Positions 12,758 to 22,344 of a DNA stretch of 64,000 bases are shown one piece after another. Made by a program: the position numbers and the translations under genes. Origin of the DNA: Aphidius gifuensis (Eukaryota; Arthropoda; Insecta; Hymenoptera; Braconidae); NCBI RefSeq assembly GCF_014905175.1, contig NC_057792.1:5394001-5458000 (forward strand). Reading direction: 5' to 3'. Position 1 is the first letter of the stretch. Every line of letters starts with the position of its first letter. The notes beneath the pieces were generated by a model, which worked only from the letters and a program-made list of their open reading frames with translations, made no database searches and had not been told where the DNA came from.

Positions 12758-13019
12758 GACTAAATTTATCTGTCACTCTCCAAAATTTACACGATTCTAA
12801 CCTCAAAAAAAAAATCAAACGACACAAAAAAAAAATGAGACTTTTTTAAACAACAATAAAATATACAAAAACAAAGTAAGTTTAATTAATTTTTTATTTA
12901 TTATTATTATCAAAATGTATTAATGAATGAGTACAAATTATATTGATAATTAATTAAATATATATAATAAATAAAAAAAGATGAAATTGAAGTTTTTCTT
13001 TGTTGTTTTATTGATGAAT
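12758..13019. other. Spacer holding mago nashi 3' UTR and upstream region of small zinc protein gene
   Basis: A 262-bp AT-rich spacer. Positions about 12,829-13,019 recur in inverted orientation near 14,980-15,212. Confidence 0.7.
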
Positions 13020-13460
13020 TTATATTGGCTTGATTTTAAAATGAAGACCAATCAATGAAAATACAAGACATTTTAAATCTTGTACAAGATAATAAAAACA
13101 ACGTAATCCTTCTGGATCTCTTGATTGATTAACATCCAATAATGATCCAGTTTTTGATGTTGTAAATGATATATGTTCATCACCAATAACAATTTCAAGT
13201 TCTTGTCTTCCAACTCTATCTGGTTGTGGCCATAATGCATCATCTTCTTGCATTATTTCTGAATCTTGAATTATTCTTTTTAATTCTTCCATTACACATT
13301 GATGTACATATGCTTCTTTTCTAATCATTGTATCATTTTTATAATTTGAATTATTTGCATATCTTAATTTACCATCTGGACGAAATTCAAACTCCAAAAA
13401 TTCATGACCAAATTTACCCTTGTGGCCAACATAATAACGTATATAAAAATCAGTTGACAT
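13020..13460 (-). CDS. mago: Mago nashi, exon junction complex core subunit
   Basis: A single open exon encodes a near-textbook Mago protein of about 146 aa. It includes FYIRYYVGHKGKFGHEFLEF, PDGKLRYANNSNYKND, ALWPQPDRVGRQELE and a C-terminal VFSLIGLHFKIKPI. Mago pairs with Y14 (Tsunagi) and, with eIF4A3, marks spliced mRNAs; in flies it is also needed for oskar mRNA localisation. I take the ATG at 13460 (MSTDFY) because family members start there. An in-frame ATG four codons upstream (13472) would add MKIK. No intron is present in the coding region, in contrast to most neighbours. The 3' end of this gene has been copied in inverted orientation 1.5 kb away. Confidence 0.97.
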   Translation of the reverse strand: MSTDFYIRYYVGHKGKFGHEFLEFEFRPDGKLRYANNSNYKNDTMIRKEAYVHQCVMEELKRIIQDSEIMQEDDALWPQPDRVGRQELEIVIGDEHISFTTSKTGSLLDVNQSRDPEGLRCFYYLVQDLKCLVFSLIGLHFKIKPI

Positions 13461-13472
13461 TTTAATCTTCAC

Positions 13473-14039
13473 TTGTTTTAATCAATATTATTTGTTATTA
13501 TATTATTAACTTATTTATTGTTTAACAATTTGCTTGTTTATTTATTCAAAGTGTGTAATGTCTGGATCACCTTAGAGCCAGGATATTTTTTTTTTTTTTT
13601 GTTTGTCCCCGGTTTGTCCAGTTATTTATGACGCTAAATGTGTGTTTTCATGTTGATACTTTTTTTATCTTTTGGTTGATTTTCATTGTAAACGACACAT
13701 CATCAGTATTGACAAGGTAAGAATCTAGCTTATCATGTGATGTCTGTCAAACTTTAAAGGGGCGCTAACTAAGCCAACGAATTTTTACTGACAAAGACTT
13801 TAAATTTAAAACAGAGAGAAGACTTGTTCTGTTTAAAACCTAAAAATACATCTTCATTTTTTTAGTTTAAAACATATAGAAATAAAAATAAGTCAAGTTA
13901 TAATTTATGTACGATAAAAATGTAATTATTAGCTCTAAATTTAATTACAATTAAGGAAAGTACAAATTAAAGTTTACAATTCAAAATGACGAAAAAAAAA
14001 AAAACATGATTATTCGTGCAATTTTTATAGTACATAGTG
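13473..14039. other. Intergenic between mago and Max
   Basis: Contains the mago upstream region, with a few GC-richer patches near 13,560-13,800, and the 3' flank of Max. No additional gene seen. Confidence 0.6.
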
Positions 14040-14617
14040 TCAGAGAGTACTCAATAATGCCAGATCTTCTTCAGCGAAAACTTCACCAGATTCAAGTCTT
14101 CGGTTTAACATCTGAACTGTAACAAACAAAACAAAAATTAATAAATATGTTTATACATTGTTTTTCATAAATGTTATTAAATTAAATAATAAATGATACT
14201 TACTTTGATCCAAAAGTTGACCATTTTGACGATTCAATTTTTCTACTGTATTTTCCTCAGTCGTAATTTTATTTGTCATGTTAATTACAAAATCCGAAGT
14301 ATGTTTTAAAATCTCTCTACGACTGATTGCTCTGGTACCACCTTCCGATCTATGTACGACGTCTCTGAGGTGTGCAAAGCTCTCTTTTAATGTATCACGA
14401 CGTTTTCTTTCTAATGCATTATGATGAGCACGTTTTTCAGCCTGAAATTAATAAAAATAAATTTATAATTTATAAATAAATAAATGTTTATGCTCAATGG
14501 CCACATTTATTTTGAATGTCTATTAATTAATATGATTTATTTTTATTATTCCATAATATAAATTGTGTTTATACTTACATCATTTTCAATGTCCATATTA
14601 CGCTTGTAAGCATTCAT
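14040..14617 (-). CDS. Max: Max-like bHLH leucine-zipper transcription factor
   Basis: Three exons, 14617-14579, 14441-14204 and 14116-14040, join in phase to 117 aa. The basic region EKRAHHNALERKRRD (residues 15-29) is almost identical to Max and keeps the His, Glu and Arg residues that contact the CACGTG E-box. Helix 1 (KESFAHLRD) is recognisable. The loop and helix 2 (RAISRREILKHTSDFVIN) are divergent, and a short zipper follows (LNRQNGQLLDQIQMLNRRL). Max is the obligate partner of Myc and Mad/Mnt proteins. The protein is shorter than vertebrate or fly Max and ends soon after the zipper, without the usual acidic and basic tail. I am confident of the family; orthology to Max rather than another Max-network member rests on the basic region. 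Confidence 0.88.
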
Positions 14618-14922
14618 GATTAATGTATTATTAGTTGATAAACAAAATTAATATACACAATATTTAATATCAAGTATAACCTGACTTATAAGCCACGTTG
14701 TATCAAAAAAATATTATTACTTTTAAAGTTAAAGAGAGTTATTGCAACAATGCGTTAACACGTGGATAGACAGAATGCAACCCATGCAACCATGCAACAA
14801 CCCACGTTTTTTTTTCTGGCGCATTCTGACAGCGCATTTGCAATGTTGTCAGAGCTCATTGCGCTCATTGGGCCTCAGGGAAGAGGGGGGGTGGAATTTT
14901 GGCAACAAATTTTATTTTTCTT
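14618..14922. other. Upstream region of Max
   Basis: Includes a GC-richer stretch at about 14,740-14,900 (words such as gcgcattctgacagcgc). Short open frames there show no family resemblance. It is probably promoter or 5' untranslated sequence. Confidence 0.5.
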
Positions 14923-15212
14923 ATCAGGAGATCTAGAAAGACTACGTTAATTTTATTATCTTGTACAAGATTTAATTAATCCGTTTTCATTTTAAAATCA
15001 AGCCAATATATAAATTCATCAATAAAACAACAAAGAACAACTTCAATTTCATTTTTTTTTTTTATTTATTATATATATTTAATTTATCATCAATATAATT
15101 TGTACTCATTTATTGATAGATTTTGACAATAATAATAAATAAAAAATAAATTAAATTTACTTTGTTGTTGTATATATTTTATTGTTGTTAAAAAAAGTCT
15201 CATTTTTTGAAA
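14923..15212 (+). pseudogene. Inverted, truncated copy of the 3' end of mago nashi plus its downstream flank
   Basis: Read on the plus strand, this stretch matches the sense sequence of the mago 3' coding end and then the region downstream of it, aligning to about 13,110 down to 12,829 with small gaps. Matches include ttatcttgtacaagattta, tcattttaaaatcaagccaa and tcaataaaacaacaaagaa. About 20 bases are missing after the ttgtacaagattt word, and a Cys codon of mago (TGT) has become TAA, so the fragment cannot code. It reaches into the upstream flank of the small zinc-protein gene. Because non-transcribed flank appears to be included, a DNA-level inverted duplication is more likely than retroposition. 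Confidence 0.88.
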
Positions 15213-15720
15213 ATGATTAGATTGGACCGTTGATTTAGCAAATTGGTCCGAATGATAACACATTATACACGTAATTATAGCCAGTATCACAAAAAGCAAA
15301 ATATTACTAGGCAAATAATACCTGGTTTTTTTTTCAACAATTATTTAACATAGGTTATAAAAAAAAATAGTTTGTTTTTGCGCAAACTTGAAAAATTTGC
15401 TATATAACCGTTCATATAGGGATTGGTTCGAGCCATCTTGGTTTCAAAATTAAATAGTAAATTTATAAATGAAAAAATTAAATAATAAAAATAACATATA
15501 TAATTTAAGACAAGGTCATATTAAAAATAATAATTAGATCAAGCTAAAATTAGTTTTTAATTAATTTTATCGTCCAACAGTCGCATTATCATTGTGATAA
15601 AAAAATAAATTTTTATTATTACAAAAAATAAATGATCTAGATCATTTAGTGTATTTAAAACTATAAACCAAGCACTGTGTCTTGAAAAAAAAAATAATTA
15701 AAACTAAGCAACTTTTAAAG
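15213..15720. other. Upstream region of first serine protease
   Basis: AT-rich, no gene seen. It holds a TATA-like element at 15662-15667. Confidence 0.5.
15662..15667 (+). promoter_or_regulatory. TATA-like element of first serine protease
   Basis: TATAAA lies 54 bases before the protease ATG at 15721, which leaves room for a start site and a short leader. Confidence 0.5.
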
Positions 15721-16776
15721 ATGAAAATTACAAAAATTCTAATATTACTTGTTTTTTTAATTTCATTAATTAATAGTGAGTATAAAAATTGGCAATCAAT
15801 AAAAATAATTATATAAATAAATTGTAAATGACAAATTTATTAATTTAATATTTTGTCTTTTTTAAAATAATCAGTTGGAAGCTGTATCCACGGTGGAGAA
15901 AAAATTAAATTTACAAAATACACTAAAGATTATTGGTATCAAGTATCAATACGAATTAATAATGTCCACATGTGTGGAGGTTGTATAATTGATGAAAAAT
16001 TTATTTTAACTGCTGGCCATTGTGTCATGTCACCAGAAAATAAACCCCTTAATAATATGAATATTTTAGCTGGAGTTAATAATTTAAAAAATGCATTGAA
16101 TGGTCAAATTTTGGCTGTTGAAAAAATAATACCTCATGAAAGATTTAATTCTAAAATTATACCATACAAAAATGACATAGCTCTTATAAAAGTAATAAAA
16201 TAAAATTAAATTTAATAAATTAATATATTTTTCAAGTATTTATTAATTAAATAATTGTTTAATTTTTCAGCTTAAAAAATCAATAATTTTACCATCACAA
16301 GATGAGCTAAAAATATCTTTACCAGATAATAATTGTGTATCATCAAATAGTGGATTAAGAATGTGCGGTTGGGGTAAAACTAAAAGCTGTCACAGTGATG
16401 AACCACCCTCAAATAATTTAAATTGTTTGACAATGTTTTTTATAAATAATAATGATTGTCGAAATATTTACAAGCTTCAATTTCATGATAAACAAATGTG
16501 TGTAACTGGAGGCAGTGGATGTGGAATATGTTTTGTAAGATTTATATTTAAATTTATATTTTAAAATTATATTAGTCAATTTTTAATTGAGAGCGTTTTA
16601 TTGTTTTTTTTTTTTAGGGAGACAGTGGTGGGCCACTTGTTGATGCTGATAATAAAATTGTTGGTATTGCATCTGGTTTTTATGGAGGTGAATTTCAACG
16701 TCCTGATATATTTACAAAAGTTTGTGATTATGTATCATGGATTGAGGATAACAAGCTACAATATAATTCATTATAA
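15721..16776 (+). CDS. Secreted S1-family serine protease 1 (chymotrypsin-like fold)
   Basis: Four exons, 15721-15775, 15875-16191, 16271-16534 and 16618-16776, join to 264 aa. Residues 1-18 are a signal peptide. The mature N-terminus would be IHGG at residue 23. The catalytic triad is intact: His67 (LTAGHC), Asp119 (NDIAL) and Ser215 (GDSGGP). The residue at chymotrypsin position 189, six before the serine, is Gly (GICFGDSGG), so trypsin-like Arg/Lys specificity is not expected. A Cys, not Arg or Lys, precedes IHGG, and only about four residues separate it from the signal peptide, so a normal activation peptide seems absent. Exon phases (1,0,0) match those of the second protease at 19756. 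Possible roles include digestion or secreted venom or salivary activity; the sequence does not say which. Confidence 0.9.
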
Positions 16777-17169
16777 ATAAATAATATTTGTTATTGTAAT
16801 ATTACATTTAAAATTTTATTTTAAATCAACAGTTTTTGTCATTTTAATAAACAGTTATTTTGAAAATTTTAATGAATGTTTTTATTTTATTTATAAAATT
16901 TTATTCAATGCTTTTATTGTCAATGAAAATTTCTATTCAAATATATTTTATTTTTATTTTATTTTTATTTTAAGTCAAATATATTTTCAACTACGTAGGA
17001 ATTTTATTTTGTAGGTTTTATAAAATAAAAGAAAATTTTAAGTCACTTGTTGCTGGTAGCTCAAACCGACAGGATTCAAAAGTTGAAAAAAAAAAATAAA
17101 TAAAATTAGTGATAAAGTGCTATAGTTGTGCTATAAATAATTATCAATAATAATTAATAAATTTGCAAA
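16777..17169. other. Spacer with probable promoter/leader of first C1GalT gene
   Basis: Just before the ATG there are words (tcaaaccga, aaaagttgaa, agtgataaa, ctataaataattat) that recur in the same order upstream of the second C1GalT gene at 22345. Confidence 0.6.
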
Positions 17170-18830
17170 ATGTTGCCTCAAAGGATGCTCAGATTTGATG
17201 GTAAAATTTTTTAAATTTAATATCCGTAATACTTGTTGTGAATAATTTTCATTGAATTTTTTTTTTTTTTTAATTTTTTTTTTAGTAGCAAGACGAAGTT
17301 CAAAGATTTTACTGACACTTGGTATTGGTATTATTTTGGGATATTTAGTTTGTTTACTTCACAGTACTACAAAAGATCAGTGCAACAGTAATATCGACAA
17401 TAAGGTAAATAAATAAAAAAAAAAAAAAACAAATATTTAAGTAAAATTGAACAAACAAAAAAAATAAATAAAAGTATTTTTATATCAAGCTGTTCATGGT
17501 CAATAAATTAACAAAAGATATAAAATTAATTTTATTGTCTCTTTGTTGATAAACATTAAACAAATAAATAATATTTAATTTTAAATTTTAAAAAAGAAAC
17601 ACTTGGATTAATTATTTTTAAATTTAATTATTGAATTTGTTTTTTTGTTCATTTCTTTTAGATTGCACAAGGCAAAGAAATGCAATTTTCTGGTTTTCAT
17701 AAATATCAACACATACATAAGAATACCACAAATTCAGAGCTATCACAAGGAGGACGTGTACTTTGTTGGATTGCGACTTGGCCAGAAAATCATGAAAGAA
17801 AAGCAACACACGTCAAAGCAACATGGGGAAAACGTTGTGATATATTATTATTCATGAGTTCTGCTGAGGGTAATTATTAATTTACATTATAAATATTTTT
17901 AAATTTGTTTTAATAATATTTGTTTTTTAATTTTTAGATAAAACTTTACCAACAGTTGTATTGCCTGTCAATGAAGGTAGAGATAATTTATGGGCTAAAA
18001 CAAAAGAAGCATTTAAATATTCATATGAAAAATATAAAGATGAAGTAGACTGGTTTGTCAAAGCTGATGATGATACGTAAGTTGATAAAAATTTTCTTAA
18101 TAATAGTAATCTTTACCTGATCAAATATGTTCATTAAAAATACGATATTATTATTTCTTGTTATCTTGATTTCATTTGATAGCCAATAAATTATTATACA
18201 AACTAAAATACTATGAAAAAAAAAATTATTATTTAAACTTATAAGTTTTGTATTTAATAATTTGTTTGTTATTTCTTTACTTACAGATATATGATTGTTG
18301 AAAATTTGAGATACATGCTTTCATCATATGATCCAAAATTACCACTTTATTTTGGCTGTCGTTTTAAGCCATATGTTAAACAAGGATTTATGACTGGTGG
18401 TGCTGGCTACGTACTTAGTAATGAAGCAGTACGTAAATTTGTAAATGAAGGTTTAACTGAAAGCAAAAATTGTCGTGGTAATAATAGTGGTCCTGAAGAT
18501 GTTGAAATGGGTAAATGTTTAGAAAGAATTAATGTTAAAGCAGTTGATACACGAGATGAATTGGGTAGAGGTAGATTTTTTCAATTAGAACCGGAAAAAC
18601 ATTTAATACCAAATATGGAACCTAATAATTCATGGTATTGGAAATATGTTTTCTATGAAACAAAACATTGTATTGAATGTTGTTCAGATAGTGCAATATC
18701 ATATCATTATATAACTCCAGAAATGATGTATGTACTCGAATATTTTATTTATTATTTACGCATTTATCCTATTAATCAAAGTGAAAAAAAATTATCAATT
18801 AACCTCAGTGCCATAAATGAAAAAAACTAG
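17170..18830 (+). CDS. Core-1 beta-1,3-galactosyltransferase paralog 1 (C1GalT family)
   Basis: Five exons, 17170-17200, 17286-17404, 17662-17869, 17938-18076 and 18287-18830, give 346 aa. It is a type II Golgi protein: short cytoplasmic tail, membrane anchor at about residues 18-33, then the lumenal domain. Family marks are VLCWI, HVKATWGKRC, FMSSAE and WFVKADDDTY, the DDD at 163-165 being the metal/UDP-Gal DxD motif. GGAGYVLS and EDVEMGKCL follow. The enzyme adds Gal to Ser/Thr-linked GalNAc to make the T antigen. The stretch after LCWI reads ATWPENHE, whereas paralog 2 has the more family-like MTGPANHQ, so this copy is the more derived one there. From the exon 3 end into exon 5 it is almost identical to paralog 2, introns included. 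Its exon 2 acceptor is doubled (tttag/tag). Confidence 0.92.
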
Positions 18831-19755
18831 ACGTTTTTTATTTTACAAAAACTCAATTTTCTATCAATAATTTTTTATTTTTAATTCTGACTTGATTATA
18901 TAAAAATATGGCCTCGATATAATTAATTTTTTTCCATCACCTGATTTTATTTAGGTCAACTTAATGACTTTTTTTATTTTTAACTTTTAATCATCTAGTT
19001 TCTAATTTTTTTTCTTTACGATCTTAATAAATAAGACAAATAATTGTATTCATAATAATAAGCTTAATTTTTTCATAAATACATTCGAAATGTATTCAAC
19101 TTTGAATAAATCATATTAAAAAAACAAATACCTAATTGTTTTTATTCACCAAATAAATTATATTTTGTTTGAAAAATAATAACAATCATTTTTTATATCA
19201 ATAATTTTAATATCTTGATAAAATATATTTTTATTTATTTTATATATATTATATATTTTCAAACAAAATTATATTTAAAATAAAATGTAGATTATGATAA
19301 TATTTTATTCTATTTCAACATCTTAATTAGACTTTTATCTTCCCAACATAATTTTGTTTTAATGAATTTTCAAACTACCACATTTAAATTAATTTTTTTC
19401 ATATTTTTAAATATTAATTTACATGACCTAAATAATTTTAAAAATTCCTCTTTATATTAAATATCAAAAATATATTTCTAATTTTATTTAAAAAATTAGA
19501 TAACACAAAAAAAAAAAAAAATCAAATCAAATAATTTAGACTATATGTCTAAGTTTAGCTGTCTGCTTTTTTAAATTGATATATAATTAACGAAAAAAAA
19601 AAAAAATTGATAACGTAAAATTTTTAGTATAAATACAGCGCCAAAAATAATGATAGAAATTAGTATAAATCATCAACTCAAAAGCTATTTAAATCATCAA
19701 TCTACAGAGTACAATTAAAAAAAAAAAATCACCTAAAACTTTTTACTCAATAAAA
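18831..19755. other. Intergenic, no gene seen
   Basis: AT-rich spacer. The TATA box of the second protease lies at 19628. Confidence 0.55.
19628..19635 (+). promoter_or_regulatory. TATA box of second serine protease
   Basis: TATAAATA followed by acagcgcc lies about 120 bases before the ATG at 19756. A start site near 19,660 is plausible. Confidence 0.6.
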
Positions 19756-20757
19756 ATGATAAAATTTTTAATAAATATAAGCTTTTTATTATTTTTATTT
19801 CTCCAAATTGATGGTAAGTAAATTTATTTTTATTTCATTTGCATTTATTTGATATTTAATAAAATTAAAAAAAAATTAGATGGATTTGCCATTGTTAATG
19901 GAGTAACAACTTCTAATGAAGAATTTCCATGGCAAGTATCAGTTCGTGATAATGTTGGTCACCTCTGTGGTGGTGCAATAATTTTCGAAAAATTAGTTTT
20001 AACATCAGCTCATTGTGTTCATGACAATTCGCTGGGAAGAGATAAACAATTACGAATACTAAGTGGAACAACTGATCACGAAAATGAAAAATCTGGACAA
20101 ATTCATTTAGTTAAACAAAAAATTATTCATGAAGATTTTAACTACAACAAAAATGACAATGACATTGCTATTTTACAGGTAAAAAAAAAAAAAAAAAACA
20201 CTATTCTCAAAATAATAATATTCATTAATTAATTTGATTTATATTTAGCTTCATACACCATTTTCATTTGGACCAACAAGACAAAGAATAAATTTACCAT
20301 CAAATGAAATAATAACTAACACAAAAGCAAAAATTTCAGGCTGGGGACAAATACATCATAATAATATAAAATTATCGAAAATACTTTTAAAACTTGATAC
20401 ACATATTATCAATACAATGGAAATTAAAATTCGATTTCCAAAATTTCCAATTGAAAATAAACGTATTTATACTTTTGAGAATTCTCAAACTGGCATTAGT
20501 ACAGTAAGATATTTAATTTATATTCAAATTTAATAATATATTTTGTTAATTATATTATACAATTAATTCTGAATTTGTTTTTACAGGGAGACAGCGGTGG
20601 TGCTTTGACTGTTCAATTAAAAAACTACAATATAATTATTGGAATTGCTGAAAGATATTTTCCAGATGCAAAATCACCTGGTCCAGATACTTATGTTGAT
20701 GTTAAACAATACGTTGATTGGATAAATAAACAAAAAAAACAATTACATGAAAACTAA
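19756..20757 (+). CDS. Secreted S1-family serine protease 2, disulfide-poor
   Basis: Four exons, 19756-19813, 19880-20178, 20249-20503 and 20587-20757, give 260 aa with the same intron positions and phases as the first protease. A hydrophobic signal (residues 1-17) leads to IVNG at residue 24. The triad is present: His64 (LTSAHC), Asp114 (NDIAI) and Ser207 (GDSGGA). The only cysteines in the mature part are the pair around His64 (LCGG and AHC). The Cys pairs usual at 168-182 and 191-220 are both gone; position 191 is Ser (GISTGDSGG). Position 189 is Gly, so it is not trypsin-like. The residue before IVNG is Ala, so the signal peptidase itself could free the mature N-terminus. It is probably a working enzyme, but its stability with one disulfide is odd. 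Confidence 0.88.
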
Positions 20758-22344
20758 AAAAACTCCATCAAAAATAATGGATAATTTTTAAACAATTTAT
20801 ATGTTTTCTTTTAAATATTTAAATAATCATAATTTGTTGTAAAAATTATTTTAATCTCAAAAGAATATATATATCGATAAAATAATATTTAAATTCAAAT
20901 AAAAAAATCAAACGGAAATTTAAAAAATTACATTGCGCAAGCTCAACAAACTCAGCACATTTTTTTTTTTTTGTTTTCGAAACAAAATGAATTAAAATGA
21001 CTTTAATTTCCTTATTTGATATAAATAATTTTTCATTTATTGATGTATTAATAACTTGCTAATTAATAAACACAATGTAATAATATATTTTTATATTTTT
21101 AACTATTGATTTATCGTTTGTCATCATACCTTTTTGATGTTTTAGTTGACAGTTGTTTATCCAGGTGAAAGTGTAAATGTGTATGTGTGTATTCATAACC
21201 AATATGGTGTAGACAGGTGTACACAAAACATCATTGTGTACGTTTATAAATGTCATATATTTTTATATGTCAGACTGACAAATGACAATCGTCAATTCGT
21301 CATGTTGTCATCTACAATAAATAATAACAAATAATTAGCAAAATAAAAGTTCCACGTATACATTTATTTATAACAATAAAATAAAACAAAAAACAACTTT
21401 AAAAATTATTTTAAAAAATCAGCTAAATTTTGTTTATTCAATAAATGTTTATAAACAAAATATTATTGAATAAACAAAACATGTTTTTATAAATTAATTA
21501 TTGACTTGTAAATATGTCATTAATTATTAAAAATAAAATCCTATCAACAATAGGATAACAATGAAAAAAAAATGTAAAAAAAATTCAAGAAAGGTAAGAC
21601 TATTTATTTTTTTTACATGACTAAATTTATAAAAATAATTATAAGCTAATATAGATAATTTTTTTAATTGATATTTAATTTTATAATCTTATATTTTTTT
21701 TTTGTTTTATTTTTTTCAGTAAGGTAAGAGTGGACAAGATACTTAATTATTATTGATGATATATTATTTTTTTTTCCCTCTGACATAATAAATAATTAAT
21801 AGTTTAAATAATTGATAATTTTAATTTTATTATTCAATCATCATAATTATACTACTGTTTGAATTTAATAGATTTAATGTTTCAATGAAAAAATAAATCT
21901 TGGTTATCAGAATATTATCTTTGAAATTCCGGTCACATTAAACTTGGTTTTTTATCTTTATCATTGTTTTTTTTTTTTTTATTCTTTTATATTTTATTTG
22001 AAGTCACGAATGCTTTGAAGCCAGATACATTATTATTTTATGTCTGTTTTAAACAATAATACTCAATCATTGTTATTCTATTTTGTTTTTTTTTTGTAAA
22101 TAAATTAAGTTGCAAAATTGTGTTGTTGTTAAAGAAGAAAAAAAAAAAAAAAATACATGTAATTTGCTGTTTCAGAGAATGAAAGAAAAATTTAAATCAT
22201 TTTGCCAAGGTAATTCAAACCGATGATAGTTCAACCAAAAGTTGAATAAAGAAATAAATAAAATAATACAAATAAGTGATAAAATAATTATCTGTGTTAT
22301 AAATAATTATTAATATTAATAAATATAAAAGAAAATTTTTTAAA
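20758..22344. other. Intergenic region with inverted repeats
   Basis: Holds a relatively complex non-homopolymer stretch at about 21,140-21,320 (words such as gtgtatgtgtgtattc) with a short hairpin (gtacacaa...ttgtgtac), and a perfect 17-bp inverted repeat at 21428-21479. The probable C1GalT paralog 2 leader lies just before 22345. No gene seen. Confidence 0.55.
21428..21479. repeat. Perfect 17-bp inverted repeat with 18-nt loop
   Basis: The left arm ttttgtttattcaataa (21428-21444) and right arm ttattgaataaacaaaa (21463-21479) are exact reverse complements, separated by 18 bases. It could form a hairpin or be the ends of a tiny decayed element. Confidence 0.9.

Noticed and set aside
14742..14950. 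Two short plus-strand open frames upstream of Max
   Set aside because: They overlap the broken mago copy and promoter-like sequence and show no family resemblance or splice pattern.
15400..15460. tRNA-like ggttcgagcc near 15,425
   Set aside because: No matching T-stem, acceptor stem or D-arm can be built around it.
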